Counted from the stretch's first letter, positions 27,510 through 37,971 are shown. The stretch is 64,000 bases of DNA from CBDFGN01 sp965247065 (GCA_965247065.1 CBDFGN010000006.1:1922001-1986000); one strand, 5' to 3'. Translations and numbers: made by a program. The notes: generated by a model not told the origin, from the letters alone.

Positions 27510-28958
27510 TTAGGCTAAGACATCCTTCACTACGTGACCATGCACATCCGTCAGCCTGTAGCGCCTGCCCTGGAACTTATAGGTAAGCCGCTCATGGTCT
27601 ATGCCCAGAAGTTGCATTATGGTGGCCTGGTAATCGTGAATGTGAACCGGATCCTGGACAATATTATAACCAAATTCGTCGGTTGCGCCGTGAGTATAAC
27701 CTTTTCTTACACCAGCTCCCGCCATCCAGAGAGAGAAACACCTCGGGTGATGGTCCCGACCATAATTGTCTTCGGTCAGCTTGCCCTGCGAGTAGTTGGT
27801 TCGACCAAATTCACCACCCCAGATCACCAGGGTATCGTCCAGCAATCCCCTTTGCTTGAGGTCGACCAACAAGGCAGCTGAGGCCTGATCCGTTTCTTTA
27901 CACTGTACTTTAATATTATCTGGTAAGTTATCGTGGTGATCCCATCCTCTGTGGTAAAGCTGGACGAATTTGACTCCTTTTTCGACCAATCTTCGGGCTA
28001 ACAAGCAATTCGCAGCATATGTTCCCGGAACCTTCGAATCCGGACCATAGAGGTCATAAGTATATTCCGGCTCATCCGAGGTATCCGTTATTTCAGGAAC
28101 CGAAGTCTGCATTCGAAATGCCATTTCATACTGGGCAATTCGGGCCTCAATTTCAGGATCGTTAAACTTTTCAAACTGTTCCTCCTGTAGCTTTTTGAGA
28201 GTTTCTAGCTGCCGGCGACGTGCCTCATGTTTAACCCCTGGAGGGTTGTTGAGATAAAGAACCGGATCCTTTCCTGCTCTAAATTGAACCCCCTGGTGTT
28301 GTGATGGCAAGAAACCATTACCCCAAAGACGGGCATACAAAGGCTGACCACCTTTACCCTTGGTTACCAGGACGATGAAGGATGGTAGGTTTTCATTGTC
28401 AGTACCTAATCCGTAATCAATCCAGGAGCCAATTGCAGGCCTTCCCGGGAATTGGGAACCGGTTTGTATGAATGTAGCTGCTGGATCATGGTTGATCGCC
28501 TCGGTGTACATTGACTTGATAAAACAAAGCTCATCAGCAATCTTTGACTGATGAGGCAGCAAATCGCTCATCCAGGAGCCAGCTTCGCCTTGCTGGTTAA
28601 ATTTGAACTGTGATCCGGCTAATGGAAAGGATCGCTGTCCGGCTGTCATCCCAGTTAGCCGTTGGCCACCCCTTACAGATTCCGGCAGCTCCTGACCATT
28701 CATTTTATGTAACAAGGGCTTATAATCAAACAGGTCCAACTGTGACGGGGCACCGCTTTGAAACAAATAGATGACCCGTTTCGCTTTAGCAGGGAAATGG
28801 GTAGCACCCAAAACGCCATTTTTGGTGTCTGCCGGACCTGCAAAAATATCGGTAGGACTTATGAGGGAAGCTAAACTTACTGCCCCCAATCCGTACGCTG
28901 ATTTTGTTAAGAAGTCTCTCCTGCTTTGGATCTGCTGGTAATTATCACATTCACACAT
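27510..28958 (-). CDS. DUF1501 secreted protein, second copy
   Basis: A 482-residue paralogue of the protein at 8309-9757. It has a Tat leader (SRRDFLTKSAYGLG), the block RVIYLFQSGAPSQLDLFDYK, the EFGRTNYSQG and GRDHHPRCFSLWMAG blocks, and the end TDVHGHVVKDVLA. It is 93 bases downstream of the PSCyt1/DUF1553 gene at 29052-32411, without the overlap seen in the first pair. Function is unknown. Confidence 0.9.
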   Translation of the reverse strand: MCECDNYQQIQSRRDFLTKSAYGLGAVSLASLISPTDIFAGPADTKNGVLGATHFPAKAKRVIYLFQSGAPSQLDLFDYKPLLHKMNGQELPESVRGGQRLTGMTAGQRSFPLAGSQFKFNQQGEAGSWMSDLLPHQSKIADELCFIKSMYTEAINHDPAATFIQTGSQFPGRPAIGSWIDYGLGTDNENLPSFIVLVTKGKGGQPLYARLWGNGFLPSQHQGVQFRAGKDPVLYLNNPPGVKHEARRRQLETLKKLQEEQFEKFNDPEIEARIAQYEMAFRMQTSVPEITDTSDEPEYTYDLYGPDSKVPGTYAANCLLARRLVEKGVKFVQLYHRGWDHHDNLPDNIKVQCKETDQASAALLVDLKQRGLLDDTLVIWGGEFGRTNYSQGKLTEDNYGRDHHPRCFSLWMAGAGVRKGYTHGATDEFGYNIVQDPVHIHDYQATIMQLLGIDHERLTYKFQGRRYRLTDVHGHVVKDVLA

Positions 28959-29051
28959 GACGTAATCAATTAATAATTAGTAATTGGTAATAGCAATTTA
29001 CAAATAATTTCTATATAAAATCCACGGTTGCACCCGTCTACCGTCCACCCT

Positions 29052-32000
29052 CTACCTTTTCATATACGCCTCATCATGGTTGATCAAAGTATTGGCAACC
29101 ATGGCTAAAGCCGCAGTATGAGTCTTATCCAAGCTCCTGTCAAAAGGGAACTCGCCAACTTTCAATAGCTCTTCAGCCCCTTTTGGGTCATTCTTGAATT
29201 TTTCTATTTCGTGCTGGTACTGTTCCGTAAGCAAACCCAATTCGGTTTGGCTCGGATTCCGCGCGGTCACCAATCTGAAAGCGTATCGGGTTTGTTCTTC
29301 AAGGTTCTCTCCTCCTTCTTTCTGCATTCTCTCAGCCAATATCCTTGAAGCTTCCACAAATTGGGGATCGTTCATTAACACCAGCGCCTGCAACGGCGTA
29401 TTCGTATTCTCCCTTTTCACTGTACACACCGACCGCGTTGGTGCGTCGAAAGCGATCATGGCCGGATGGGGTGATGTACGTCGTATATAGGTGTAGAGGC
29501 TTCTTCTATACAGTTTGTCCCCGTGATCTGCTTTATAGGTTAATAATATCCTTGAAAACTCGTTTTTCTCTTTCCACAACCCCTCCGGTTGGTAGGGCTT
29601 TACGCTGGCACCACCAACTAGTGGATTTAGCAGTCCACTGGCCGATAGGGCATTGTCCCTGATAATTTCGGCCTGTAGCCTATAACTTGGACTGCGAGCT
29701 AAATAGATGTTATTGGCATCCTTTTCCATATGCTCGTGGGTTGCTACCGAAGATTGTCGATAGGTTGCCGAAGTAACCATTAACTTAACTAGTTCACGAA
29801 TGTCCCAGCTCGACTCCATAAAATGAGTAGCCAGCCAGTCGAGAAGTTCCGGATTTGAAGGCAACGCCCCCTGGCTGCCAAAATCGTGCGGCGTTTCTAC
29901 GATACCCCGGCCGAAAATCATCTGCCAATAGCGATTCACGGTTACCCGGGCCGTCAACGGATTGCGGGAGTCGAACAGCCACCGGGCCAACCCAAGCCGG
30001 TTCCTGGGTAAATCCTCCGGAAAGGGCAGTACCTTTTCAGGCGTTGCGGGTCCCACTTCCTCAATAGGTGAATTATATTGGCCCCTGTACAGTACATATG
30101 TCTTTCTGGGGGTCGGTGTCTCTTCCATTACCATGACCTCTGTCATACCCTCCACCAGGTTCACCCGTTCCGTCCGAAGCTCCTGAAGTTCCTTTTGGAG
30201 CTGAATGTACTTCGAATGGTATCTATTCAGGTAGTGCTCCAGGAGATTTTCCCTTTCCGGGTCGTCTTCAGCAGTACGAGCGGTTTTATTTTCCCGGTGA
30301 AACAATCGCTCAATTTCAACAGCTGTCAGGTATTGTTGAAAGATCTTAATATTGTCCAGACTACCTTTAAGTGCTCCGTTGTCCAGATAGAAAAATTGTC
30401 CTCCGACGATACCCAGTAAAAGAGGTCGGTTGTCAAGCTTCCAGGGGTATTGAACCGGGAACGCGGTGGATTCGTCAGGAGTAACGGGTTTGGTGGACTT
30501 GTAAAGCTGGTCGAAGCCAACGTCAGTTTCTGCCTCCACGCCGTTTATGAAGAGCCTTAGCCCTTTGGCCTTTGCGGAGCCGTCGTAAGTGAAAAAGACT
30601 TGGTGCCATTCGTGGTCGGAGAGGGAGATCTGGGAAGTAACATGCAAATAATTGTGAGGAGGGGAACTGAGTAACCTCAGCGACAATTTGTTCAGGGTGT
30701 CGAGGTAAAATATCCATCCGCGCCAGGTGCTGTTCTTGCCACCAAAATTACTCATGATGCCCTGGTGCTCACCGCTTTTTTGATTTCGAACCCAGCCTCC
30801 AGCGGAGAATCCTTCCGACATTTCAAAGATTCCTATATCCTTCAACCTCACCAGATCGAAATCATTATCGAAACGAAGAGCGTTGCCAATTCTTCCCTTA
30901 ACCAGTTCAACTCCCAAAGTAGCCTGGGATTGAGTACTGTTATCCAGGTTTTGGCCGTAAGGATTCGAGATTCTAAGACTCAGATTATTACCTTGTGCTG
31001 CGGCTTTTCTATAACGGTATTCATCGGTTCTTTCAACGGCCTTATCGAATGGATAGTGACCATCCGGATTTGGTATTGTGGCTGGCTGAGCTTTCACCAA
31101 CTCCACGAAATCGACTGTTGATTCAACTTCCTCTTTGGTCAATTTCAGTTGCTCCTCAATGCTTTCAATCTTTTCATCAAGGTGCGATATCTTTTCCTCA
31201 GTTTCTCGCTCAGGCAGGAGCATCATGGGCCCGTAATTTCCGTCATTTCCAGTCATGCCCAACTCACTCACGTTATTGAAGAAGGACGTCATTTGATAGA
31301 ACTCCTTTTGGGAGATCGGATCGAATTTGTGATCATGGCAGGTAGCACATTCCATGGTCAATCCCAGAAACGCGGTTGCGGTAGTAGTCGTGCGGTCCAA
31401 AACATGTTTGACCCTGAATTCCTCCGGCACCACACCCCCTTCAGCAGTCATTTCATGGTTCCGGTGGAAGGCAGTAGCGAGTTTTTGTTCGGTGGTTGCA
31501 TCAGGTAACAAGTCCCCCGCGATCTGCCAGGTGACGAAGTCGTCGTATGGCATATTCTTTTTGAATGCTTTTATTACCCAATCTCTCCAGGGCCACATCA
31601 GGCGCCAGCCATCGGCGTGCAAGCCGTGGGAATCGGCGTAACGAGCAACATCCATCCATTCCATGGCTAATCGCTCGGCATAGGTGTCAGTTTCTAAAAG
31701 CCGATCCACCAGGCTCTCATAGGCGTCACTCGACTCATCCGCCAGGAATTCATCCATTTCCTGGGGGGTGGGAGGAAGGCCGGTGAGGTCAACTGTAACT
31801 CTTTTTGCCAGCCGTTCCTTGCCTGCTTCTGCTGATTGGCTTAAGCCGTTTTGCTGGACCTTCTGAAGTACGAAGTTGTCAATGGGATTGATTAGTTTCC
31901 CTTCCACCTGCGGAATTTCAGGTTTTTCAGGAGGGGTAAAGGCCCAATGTTCTTTCCATTCAGCCCCTTGTTCGATCCATTTGGTGATCAGGGCCTTTTC

Positions 32001-32411
32001 CTTGGCGGTAAGGCTAAGGTTGGATTCCGGTGGAGGCATGTGGAAATCGGGATCATCCGAGGTGATCCGTTGCCAAGCAACGCTTTTTCCTGGTTTTCCC
32101 GGGACAAATGCATGTCCTCCCTCCTTCTTGAGGGTGGCGAAGGCTTCTTCCTCAAGGTCCAACCGGAGTTCCGCCTTACGGGCGTTGTCATCCGGTCCGT
32201 GGCACTTGTAACATCTATCTGACAAGATGGGCCGGACGTGAAAATTGAAATTCACCTTGTCGGGCAGGTCCTGGTAAGCAAGGGCAACGTCCCCAGGTAA
32301 TTGCCGCTGACATGCTGTGGAAAAGAGCAAAATGCCCATGAATGCGATCCAATCGAGGGTCAAGAAATAAGAGTGTTGAGCAACTCTTTTGTTACGGTTG
32401 TAGATGATCAC
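29052..32411 (-). CDS. PSCyt1/DUF1549/LamG/DUF1553 dihaem lipoprotein
   Basis: A 1119-residue exported protein. Leader ends STAC (lipid Cys 34); PSCyt1 haem motif is CYKCH (67-71); DUF1549 holds a second motif CATCHDHK; a LamG-like domain (GFSAGGWVRNQKSGEHQG, LFINGVEAET) sits in the middle; a helical stretch follows; DUF1553 ends the protein (TARVTVNRYWQMIFGRGIVETPHDFG). The LamG insert suggests glycan binding. The gene at 32593-35913 is a tandem paralogue, nearly identical in the C-terminal third and in much of DUF1549 but clearly diverged in the LamG region. The TAG stop lies in a GGTAGAGGGTGGACGG repeat word. Confidence 0.9.
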   Translation of the reverse strand: MIIYNRNKRVAQHSYFLTLDWIAFMGILLFSTACQRQLPGDVALAYQDLPDKVNFNFHVRPILSDRCYKCHGPDDNARKAELRLDLEEEAFATLKKEGGHAFVPGKPGKSVAWQRITSDDPDFHMPPPESNLSLTAKEKALITKWIEQGAEWKEHWAFTPPEKPEIPQVEGKLINPIDNFVLQKVQQNGLSQSAEAGKERLAKRVTVDLTGLPPTPQEMDEFLADESSDAYESLVDRLLETDTYAERLAMEWMDVARYADSHGLHADGWRLMWPWRDWVIKAFKKNMPYDDFVTWQIAGDLLPDATTEQKLATAFHRNHEMTAEGGVVPEEFRVKHVLDRTTTTATAFLGLTMECATCHDHKFDPISQKEFYQMTSFFNNVSELGMTGNDGNYGPMMLLPERETEEKISHLDEKIESIEEQLKLTKEEVESTVDFVELVKAQPATIPNPDGHYPFDKAVERTDEYRYRKAAAQGNNLSLRISNPYGQNLDNSTQSQATLGVELVKGRIGNALRFDNDFDLVRLKDIGIFEMSEGFSAGGWVRNQKSGEHQGIMSNFGGKNSTWRGWIFYLDTLNKLSLRLLSSPPHNYLHVTSQISLSDHEWHQVFFTYDGSAKAKGLRLFINGVEAETDVGFDQLYKSTKPVTPDESTAFPVQYPWKLDNRPLLLGIVGGQFFYLDNGALKGSLDNIKIFQQYLTAVEIERLFHRENKTARTAEDDPERENLLEHYLNRYHSKYIQLQKELQELRTERVNLVEGMTEVMVMEETPTPRKTYVLYRGQYNSPIEEVGPATPEKVLPFPEDLPRNRLGLARWLFDSRNPLTARVTVNRYWQMIFGRGIVETPHDFGSQGALPSNPELLDWLATHFMESSWDIRELVKLMVTSATYRQSSVATHEHMEKDANNIYLARSPSYRLQAEIIRDNALSASGLLNPLVGGASVKPYQPEGLWKEKNEFSRILLTYKADHGDKLYRRSLYTYIRRTSPHPAMIAFDAPTRSVCTVKRENTNTPLQALVLMNDPQFVEASRILAERMQKEGGENLEEQTRYAFRLVTARNPSQTELGLLTEQYQHEIEKFKNDPKGAEELLKVGEFPFDRSLDKTHTAALAMVANTLINHDEAYMKR

Positions 32412-32592
32412 TTTATATCAGAATTATCGGGATTATTCCCCTTGGCTAGGTAAAGTTAACAACTTTAGAGCTGGCAAGTGGCTTTATCGTTCGTTTGCCA
32501 TCGCGATTTTTACCCCAGGGTCCTCCTCGAGGGCCCTGGAGACGCTCTAAAAAAACTCTCTACGCTGAACGGCTCGATCCACCGTCCACCCT

Positions 32593-35500
32593 CTACCTTT
32601 TCATATACGCCTCATCATGGTTGATCATAGTATTGGCAACCATAGCTAAAGCCGCAGTATGAGTCTTATCCAAGCTCTTGTCAAAAGGGAACTCGCCAAC
32701 TTTCAATAGCTCTTCAGCCCCTTTTGGGTCATTCTTGAATTTTTCTATTTCGTGCTGGTACTGTTCCGTAAGCAAACCCAATTCGGTTTGGCTCGGATTC
32801 CGTGCGGTCACCAATCTGAAAGCGTATCGGGTTTGTTCTTCAAGGTTCTCTCCTCCTTCTTTCTGCATTCTCTCAGCCAATATCCTTGAAGCTTCCACAA
32901 ATTGGGGATCGTTCATTAACACCAGCGCCTGCAACGGCGTATTCGTATTCTCCCTTTTCACTATACACACCGACCGCGTTGGTGCGTCGAAAGCGATCAT
33001 GGCCGGATGGGGTGATGTACGTCGTATATAGGTGTAGAGGCTTCTTCTATACAGTTTGTCCCCGTGATCTGCTTTATAGGTTAATAATATCCTTGAAAAC
33101 TCGTTTTTCTCTTTCCACAACCCCTCCGGTTGGTAGGGCTTTACGCTGGCACCACCAACTAGTGGATTTAGCAGTCCGCTGGCCGATAGGGCATTGTCCC
33201 TGATAATTTCGGCCTGTAGCCTATAACTTGGACTGCGAGCTAAATAGATGTTATTGGCATCCTTTTCCATATGCTCGTGGGTTGCCACCGAAGATTGTCG
33301 ATAGGTTGCCGAAGTAACCATTAACTTAACCAGTTCGCGGAGGTCCCATCCCGATTCCATAAAATGAACGGCCAGCCAGTCGAGAAGTTCCGGATTTGAA
33401 GGCAACGCCCCCTGGCTGCCAAAATCATGCGGCGTTTCTACGATACCCCGGCCGAAAATCATCTGCCAATAGCGATTCACGGTTACCCGGGCCGTCAACG
33501 GATTGCGGGAGTCGAACAGCCACCGGGCCAACCCAAGCCGGTTCCTGGGTAAATCCTCCGGAAAGGGCAGCACCTTTTCAGGCGTTGCGGGTCCCACTTC
33601 CTCAATAGGTGAATTATATTGGCCCCTGTACAGTACATATGTCTTTCTGGGGGTCGGTGTCTCTTCCATTACCATGACCTCTGTCACACCTTCAACCAGG
33701 TTCACCCGTTCGGTGCTAAACCGTTCGAGGTTTTGTTTCAACTGAATGTAATTCGCATGGTATCGATTCAGGTAGTGTTCCAGGAGTTGATCCTTGTCGA
33801 AACCCTCTACCGGACCGGCTTTGGAAAGGTTTTCCTGGTGGAATAATCGCTTTACTTCAACTGAGGTGAGGTATTGATGAAAGACCTTAATATTATCCAG
33901 ATTCCCTTTGAGTGCTCCATTGTCCAGGTAGAAGAACTGTCCAGCGACTACTCCCAGCAACAGGGGCCGATCTTCGAGCTTCCAGGGATTCTGAACTGGT
34001 GCGAGTGCGGATATGATAGGGCGAACGGGTTTGATGGACTTGTAAAGTTGGTCGAAGCCGATAGAAGTTTCTGCTTGATTGCCGTTTATGAAAAGTCTAA
34101 GCCCTTTGGCTTTTGCGGAGCCATCGTAAGTGAAAAAGACGTGGTGCCATTCATTGTTGGAAAGCGATATTTCAGAAGTGACATGCAAGTAATCGTGGGG
34201 CGGCGAGCTAATTAACCGCACGGCCAACCTGTCAAGGGTGTCGAGGTAAAATATCCAACCCCGCCAGGTACCGTTCTTGTCACCAAAGTTCCCCATGATT
34301 CCCTGGTGCTCACCACTTTTTTCAGTTCGGATCCAGCCACCGGCAGAAAATCCTTCGGACAACTCAAAAATACCTATCTCCTTCAGCCTCACCAGATCGA
34401 AATCATTATCGAACCGAAGCGCCTTACCATTTTTTCCATCCACCAGTTCAACTCCCCATGTTGCCTGTGTCTTGGTGTTATTATCCAGGTTTTGGGAATA
34501 GGGATTCGAAATTCGATTGCTCAAATTATTACCTGCTCCTTCACCCTTGCGATAACGGTATTCATCAGTTCGTTCCGCAATCCTTTCGAACGGGAAGTTA
34601 CCATCAGGAGTGGGAATCGTTGCTGGCCGTGATTTTACCAATTCGACAAAGTCAATGGTTGAAGCAACTTCCTCCTCTGTTAATTTCAGTCGCTTCTCAA
34701 TGTTTTCAATCTTCTTGTTAAGTCGAGATATTGCTTCCCCAGTTTCCGGATCCGGTAATAGCATCATGGGCCCGTAATTTCCGTCATCTCCAGTCATCCC
34801 CAGTTCACTTACGTTGTTGAAGAAGGACGTCATTTGATAGAACTCCTTCTGGGAGATCGGATCGAATTTATGATCATGGCAGGTGGCACATTCCATGGTC
34901 AATCCCAGAAATGCGGTTGCTGTTGTAGTGGTGCGGTCCAGCACATACTTGACCCTGAATTCCTCCGGGACCACTCCACCCTCGGCGGTCATCTCATGGT
35001 TCCGGTGGAAAGCAGTAGCGAGTTTCTGTTCAGTGGTCGCATCAGGTAACAAGTCCCCCGCGATCTGCCAGGTGATAAAGTCGTCGTATGGCATATTCTT
35101 TTTGAATGCTTTTATTACCCAATCTCTCCAGGGCCACATCAGGCGCCAGCCATCGGCGTGCAAGCCGTGGGAATCGGCGTAACGAGCAACATCCATCCAT
35201 TCCAGGGCTAATCTCTCGGCATAGGTGTCAGTTTCTAAAAGCCGATCCACCAGGCTCTCATAGGCGTCACTCGACTCATCCGCCAGGAATTCATCCATTT
35301 CCTGGGGGGTCGGAGGAAGGCCGGTGAGGTCAACTGTAACTCTTTTTGCCAGCCGTTCCTTGCGTGCTTCTGCTGATTGGCTTAAGCCGTTTTGCTGGAC
35401 CTTCTGAAGTACGAAGTTGTCAATGGGATTGATTAGTTTCCCTTCCAGCTGTGGAATTTCAGGTTTTTCGGGAGGAATAAAAGCCCAATGTTCTTTCCAT

Positions 35501-35913
35501 TCGGCCCCTTGTTCGATCCATTTGGTGATCAGGGCCTTTTCTTTGGCGGTAAGGCTAAGGTTGGATTCCGGTGGAGGCATGTGGAAATCGGGATCATCAG
35601 AGATGATTCTCCGCCAGGCAACGCTTTTCCCTACTTTGCCTGGGACAAATGCATATCCGCCTTCCTTCTTTAGTTTTGAGAATGCCACTTCTTCAAGATC
35701 CACTCGGAATTCCGCCTTGCGGGCATTGTCATCGGGTCCATGGCACTTATAGCACCTGTCCGAAAGAATGGGTTTGACATGAAAATTAAAATCTACCGTT
35801 TCAGGCAAATCGTTATAGGCGGCTGCTACATCTTCGGGCAATTGGTACCCACATCCCACAAATAATGTGAGAATTGCTATGGCCAGAAGAATGCTGTGGA
35901 TTTTGGCTGGCAT
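32593..35913 (-). CDS. PSCyt1/DUF1549/LamG/DUF1553 dihaem lipoprotein, tandem paralogue
   Basis: An 1106-residue protein with the same domain order as its neighbour: leader LFVGC (lipid Cys 21), haem motif CYKCH (54-58), DUF1549 with CATCHDHK, LamG (GFSAGGWIRTEKSGEHQG) and DUF1553. The last 100 residues differ from the neighbour at only about two positions, and the stop-codon repeat word is duplicated as well. It is the first gene of the minus-strand group leading to the DUF1501 gene at 27510. Two PSCyt1/DUF1553 genes thus share one DUF1501 gene here. Confidence 0.9.
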   Translation of the reverse strand: MPAKIHSILLAIAILTLFVGCGYQLPEDVAAAYNDLPETVDFNFHVKPILSDRCYKCHGPDDNARKAEFRVDLEEVAFSKLKKEGGYAFVPGKVGKSVAWRRIISDDPDFHMPPPESNLSLTAKEKALITKWIEQGAEWKEHWAFIPPEKPEIPQLEGKLINPIDNFVLQKVQQNGLSQSAEARKERLAKRVTVDLTGLPPTPQEMDEFLADESSDAYESLVDRLLETDTYAERLALEWMDVARYADSHGLHADGWRLMWPWRDWVIKAFKKNMPYDDFITWQIAGDLLPDATTEQKLATAFHRNHEMTAEGGVVPEEFRVKYVLDRTTTTATAFLGLTMECATCHDHKFDPISQKEFYQMTSFFNNVSELGMTGDDGNYGPMMLLPDPETGEAISRLNKKIENIEKRLKLTEEEVASTIDFVELVKSRPATIPTPDGNFPFERIAERTDEYRYRKGEGAGNNLSNRISNPYSQNLDNNTKTQATWGVELVDGKNGKALRFDNDFDLVRLKEIGIFELSEGFSAGGWIRTEKSGEHQGIMGNFGDKNGTWRGWIFYLDTLDRLAVRLISSPPHDYLHVTSEISLSNNEWHHVFFTYDGSAKAKGLRLFINGNQAETSIGFDQLYKSIKPVRPIISALAPVQNPWKLEDRPLLLGVVAGQFFYLDNGALKGNLDNIKVFHQYLTSVEVKRLFHQENLSKAGPVEGFDKDQLLEHYLNRYHANYIQLKQNLERFSTERVNLVEGVTEVMVMEETPTPRKTYVLYRGQYNSPIEEVGPATPEKVLPFPEDLPRNRLGLARWLFDSRNPLTARVTVNRYWQMIFGRGIVETPHDFGSQGALPSNPELLDWLAVHFMESGWDLRELVKLMVTSATYRQSSVATHEHMEKDANNIYLARSPSYRLQAEIIRDNALSASGLLNPLVGGASVKPYQPEGLWKEKNEFSRILLTYKADHGDKLYRRSLYTYIRRTSPHPAMIAFDAPTRSVCIVKRENTNTPLQALVLMNDPQFVEASRILAERMQKEGGENLEEQTRYAFRLVTARNPSQTELGLLTEQYQHEIEKFKNDPKGAEELLKVGEFPFDKSLDKTHTAALAMVANTMINHDEAYMKR

Positions 35914-35941
35914 TTGACAGAGTTTAACTTAAACAAGTTAG

Positions 35942-35949
35942 CAAAAATA
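35942..35949 (-). promoter_or_regulatory. Possible Bacteroidota -7 element
   Basis: The minus strand reads TATTTTTG, matching the TAnnTTTG -7 consensus, 29 bases before the ATG at 35913. I could not find a convincing TTG element at the right distance upstream, so this is a weak call for the promoter of the PSCyt1/DUF1553-DUF1501 group. Confidence 0.3.
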
Positions 35950-36049
35950 ATAATCCCGGCTTCACTTTCCTATTCCTGAATGATCAATGAATATATAAAA
36001 ATTCGAGTTCTCGCGGTCCGACCTATCTTGGAAAATCGCAAAGTGTTAC

Positions 36050-37060
36050 CACCCCCTATAGCTGGTGCTTTGTAGATGTTTGGGCCGGAATTCTCGGATT
36101 GGAGCTTTGTCGTTTGTGATTTTAGTGCTCACCACCCCCTACACCCCCGCCAGCGGGGGACATTTCTCTACACATCCGCGCACCAGGGAGCGACTTGAGG
36201 CGGTTTGTTCATTTGGATTTGGTGCTTGGTAATTGCCTGGGATTTGGTGCTTCTGATTTGAGATTTGAATACCTCACCACCCCCTAACCCCCGCCAGCGG
36301 GGGACATTTCTCTGCACATCCGCGCACCAGGGAGCGACTTGAGGCGGTTTGTTCATTTGGATTTGGTGCTTGGTAATTGCCTGGGATTTGGTGCTTCTGA
36401 TTTGAGATTTGAATACCTCACCACCCCCTAACCCCCGCCAGCGGGGGACATTTCTCTGCACATCCGCGCACCAGGGAGCGACTTGAGGCGGTTTGTTCAT
36501 TTGGATTTGGTGCTTGGTAATTGCCTGGGATTTGGTGCTTCTGATTTGAGATTTGAATACCTCACCACCCCCTAACCCCCGCCAGCGGGGGACATTTCTC
36601 TGCACATCCGCGCACCAGGGAGCGACTTGAGGCGGTTTGTTCATTTGGATTTGGTGCTTGGTAATTGCCTGGGATTTGGTGCTTCTGATTTGAGATTTGA
36701 ATATCTAACCACCCCCTACACCCCCGCCAGCGGGGGACATTTCTCTACACATCCGCGCACCAGGGAGCGACTTGAGGCGGTTTGTTCATTTGGATTTGGT
36801 GCTTGGTAATTGCCTGGGATTTGGTGCTTCTGATTTGAGATTTGAATACCTCACCACCCCCTACACCCCCGCCAGCGGGGGACATTTCTCTACACATCCG
36901 CGCACCAGGGAGCGATTTGAGAGGTTGGACATTGGCAACTGGTGCTTTGTAGATGTTTGGTCCGGAATTCTCGGATTGGAGCTTTGTCGTTTGTGATTTT
37001 AGTGCTCACCACCCCCTGCACCCCCCGCCAGCGGGGGACATGTGCTTGGTGAGCGGCAGT
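36050..37060. repeat. 144-base tandem repeat array with GC-rich palindrome
   Basis: Units begin with ACCACCCCCTA at 36276, 36420, 36564, 36708 and 36853 (periods 144, 144, 144, 145), with partial units on both sides. Each contains CCCCCGCCAGCGGGGG, then ACATTTCTCTRCACATCC, GGGAGCGACTTGAGGCGG and a TTTGGTGCTT-rich spacer. Because 144 is a multiple of three, a repetitive frame opens on the minus strand; it is an artefact. A different spacer (GTGCTTTGTAGATGTTTGG) occurs at about 36064 and 36940. No gene is seen between 35950 and 37102. Confidence 0.9.
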
Positions 37061-37102
37061 GTTCTGTTCCGGATCAGAAGATCTAGGAATGATTGCCGGT
37101 TT

Positions 37103-37583
37103 CTACTTGGAAGAGGGACGCCTGCGAGTTCGTGTCCCCCGCTGGCGGGGGTTAGGGGGTGGAATTCCTGATTGGTTAATCCATTCCGATATGACCTCGT
37201 AGACCCCATTTATGTCAGTCAGTACCTCATCGTCGGTGAATCTTAAAACCGCGAAACCGACCTGTTCAAGCTCTCTTTGCTTTATCTGATCCAGCTCAAT
37301 GACCTCTAGGTAAGTGTGAGTGACGCCATCAACCTTAATAATTAGCATTAGCTCTTTGCCACATAAAGTCAGCGATGAAATTTAAGACAGGCCTTTGCCT
37401 TCTAAATTGGAACCCCTTCATTTGCCGAGCCCTAAGTAGGTATTTCCAGATGCAGGCCTCGGCTTTGGTGCTATTATGTCTCAGATCATTGGCAAATCTC
37501 CGGAGCTCTTTATTGTAGCAATGGAGGTTTGATTTGGAAGCCCTCATATCTGTTAGTTGCATGAGGAACTGATTTGTTACCAC
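37103..37583 (-). pseudogene. DUF559 nuclease-like gene, frameshifted copy
   Basis: The same gene as at 39786-40283, but an extra C (CTTTGCCACATAAAG here, CTTTGCACATAAAG there, around 37359) breaks the frame in the middle. The upstream part ends ...LNFIADFMWQ and the downstream part resumes at IIKVDG. The downstream part also has Lys where the intact copy has the Glu of VEVDG, a likely catalytic residue of the PD-(D/E)XK-type fold. The 3' end runs through an inverted CCCCCGC palindrome (PPPNPRQRGTRT), as in the intact copy. Confidence 0.85.
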
Positions 37584-37634
37584 CCCCTATGGCGGGTGCT
37601 TTGTAGATGTTTGGTCCCGAATTCTCGGGATTGG

Positions 37635-37662
37635 CCCTGAAGTTATTTTATATACTTCAGGG
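37635..37662. repeat. CCCTGAAGT hairpin repeat
   Basis: Arms CCCTGAAGT and ACTTCAGGG around an AT-rich centre. One of nine intact copies in the window (37635, 39678, 40356, 45071, 51662, 51828, 52777, 52943, 53263). It lies in the leader of the truncated FG-GAP gene, matching the position of the copy at 40356. Confidence 0.8.
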
Positions 37663-37745
37663 TTCTTAAAACCGAATTTACTTTTATTCAGTAGTTTTCA
37701 TTAGCTTCCAAACCAATAAAGTTGTAGTCGAACCAGTTCCTTCAA

Positions 37746-37955
37746 ATGAAACGACTCTTCCTTTCGCTGCTTTTGGGTGCTGCTGTACTGTACGGATGGT
37801 ATCACCTGAGTAATTATACTAACAATTGGACCACTACTTTCGGTTATACCGGAACTAATTCATCCCCCAGGGCCGTAGACCTAAACTTAGACGGAATCCT
37901 GGATATTGTTTTGGGCCTGGGCATCATAAACCATATCAGGCGAAAAAATGTTTAA
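37746..37955 (+). pseudogene. Truncated 5' copy of the FG-GAP protein gene
   Basis: The first 57 codons or so match the start of the gene at 40572-42053 (signal anchor MKRLFLSLLL, then TNNWTTTFGYTGTNSSPRA and LNLDGILDIVLG). The frame then diverges to GIINHIRRKNV and stops, 16 bases before the copper monooxygenase-like gene. The upstream DNA is also a copy of that at 40305-40571, without about 107 bases present there. This is a broken end of a segmental duplication. Confidence 0.85.
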
Positions 37956-37971
37956 AATAAAGTAGTTTGGG

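Noticed and set aside
29194..32222. Many plus-strand frames opposite the PSCyt1/DUF1553 genes
   Set aside because: They are shadows of a long conserved minus-strand coding region; similar shadows recur opposite the paralogue at 32593-35913.
36168..36644. Repetitive minus-strand frame of 158 codons with a 48-residue repeat
   Set aside because: It is produced by the 144-base tandem array, whose period is a multiple of three; the peptide reads through palindromes and filler words and has no start signal.
36276..36920. Possible CRISPR array
   Set aside because: The whole 144-base unit is repeated without unique spacers, and no cas gene is present in the window.
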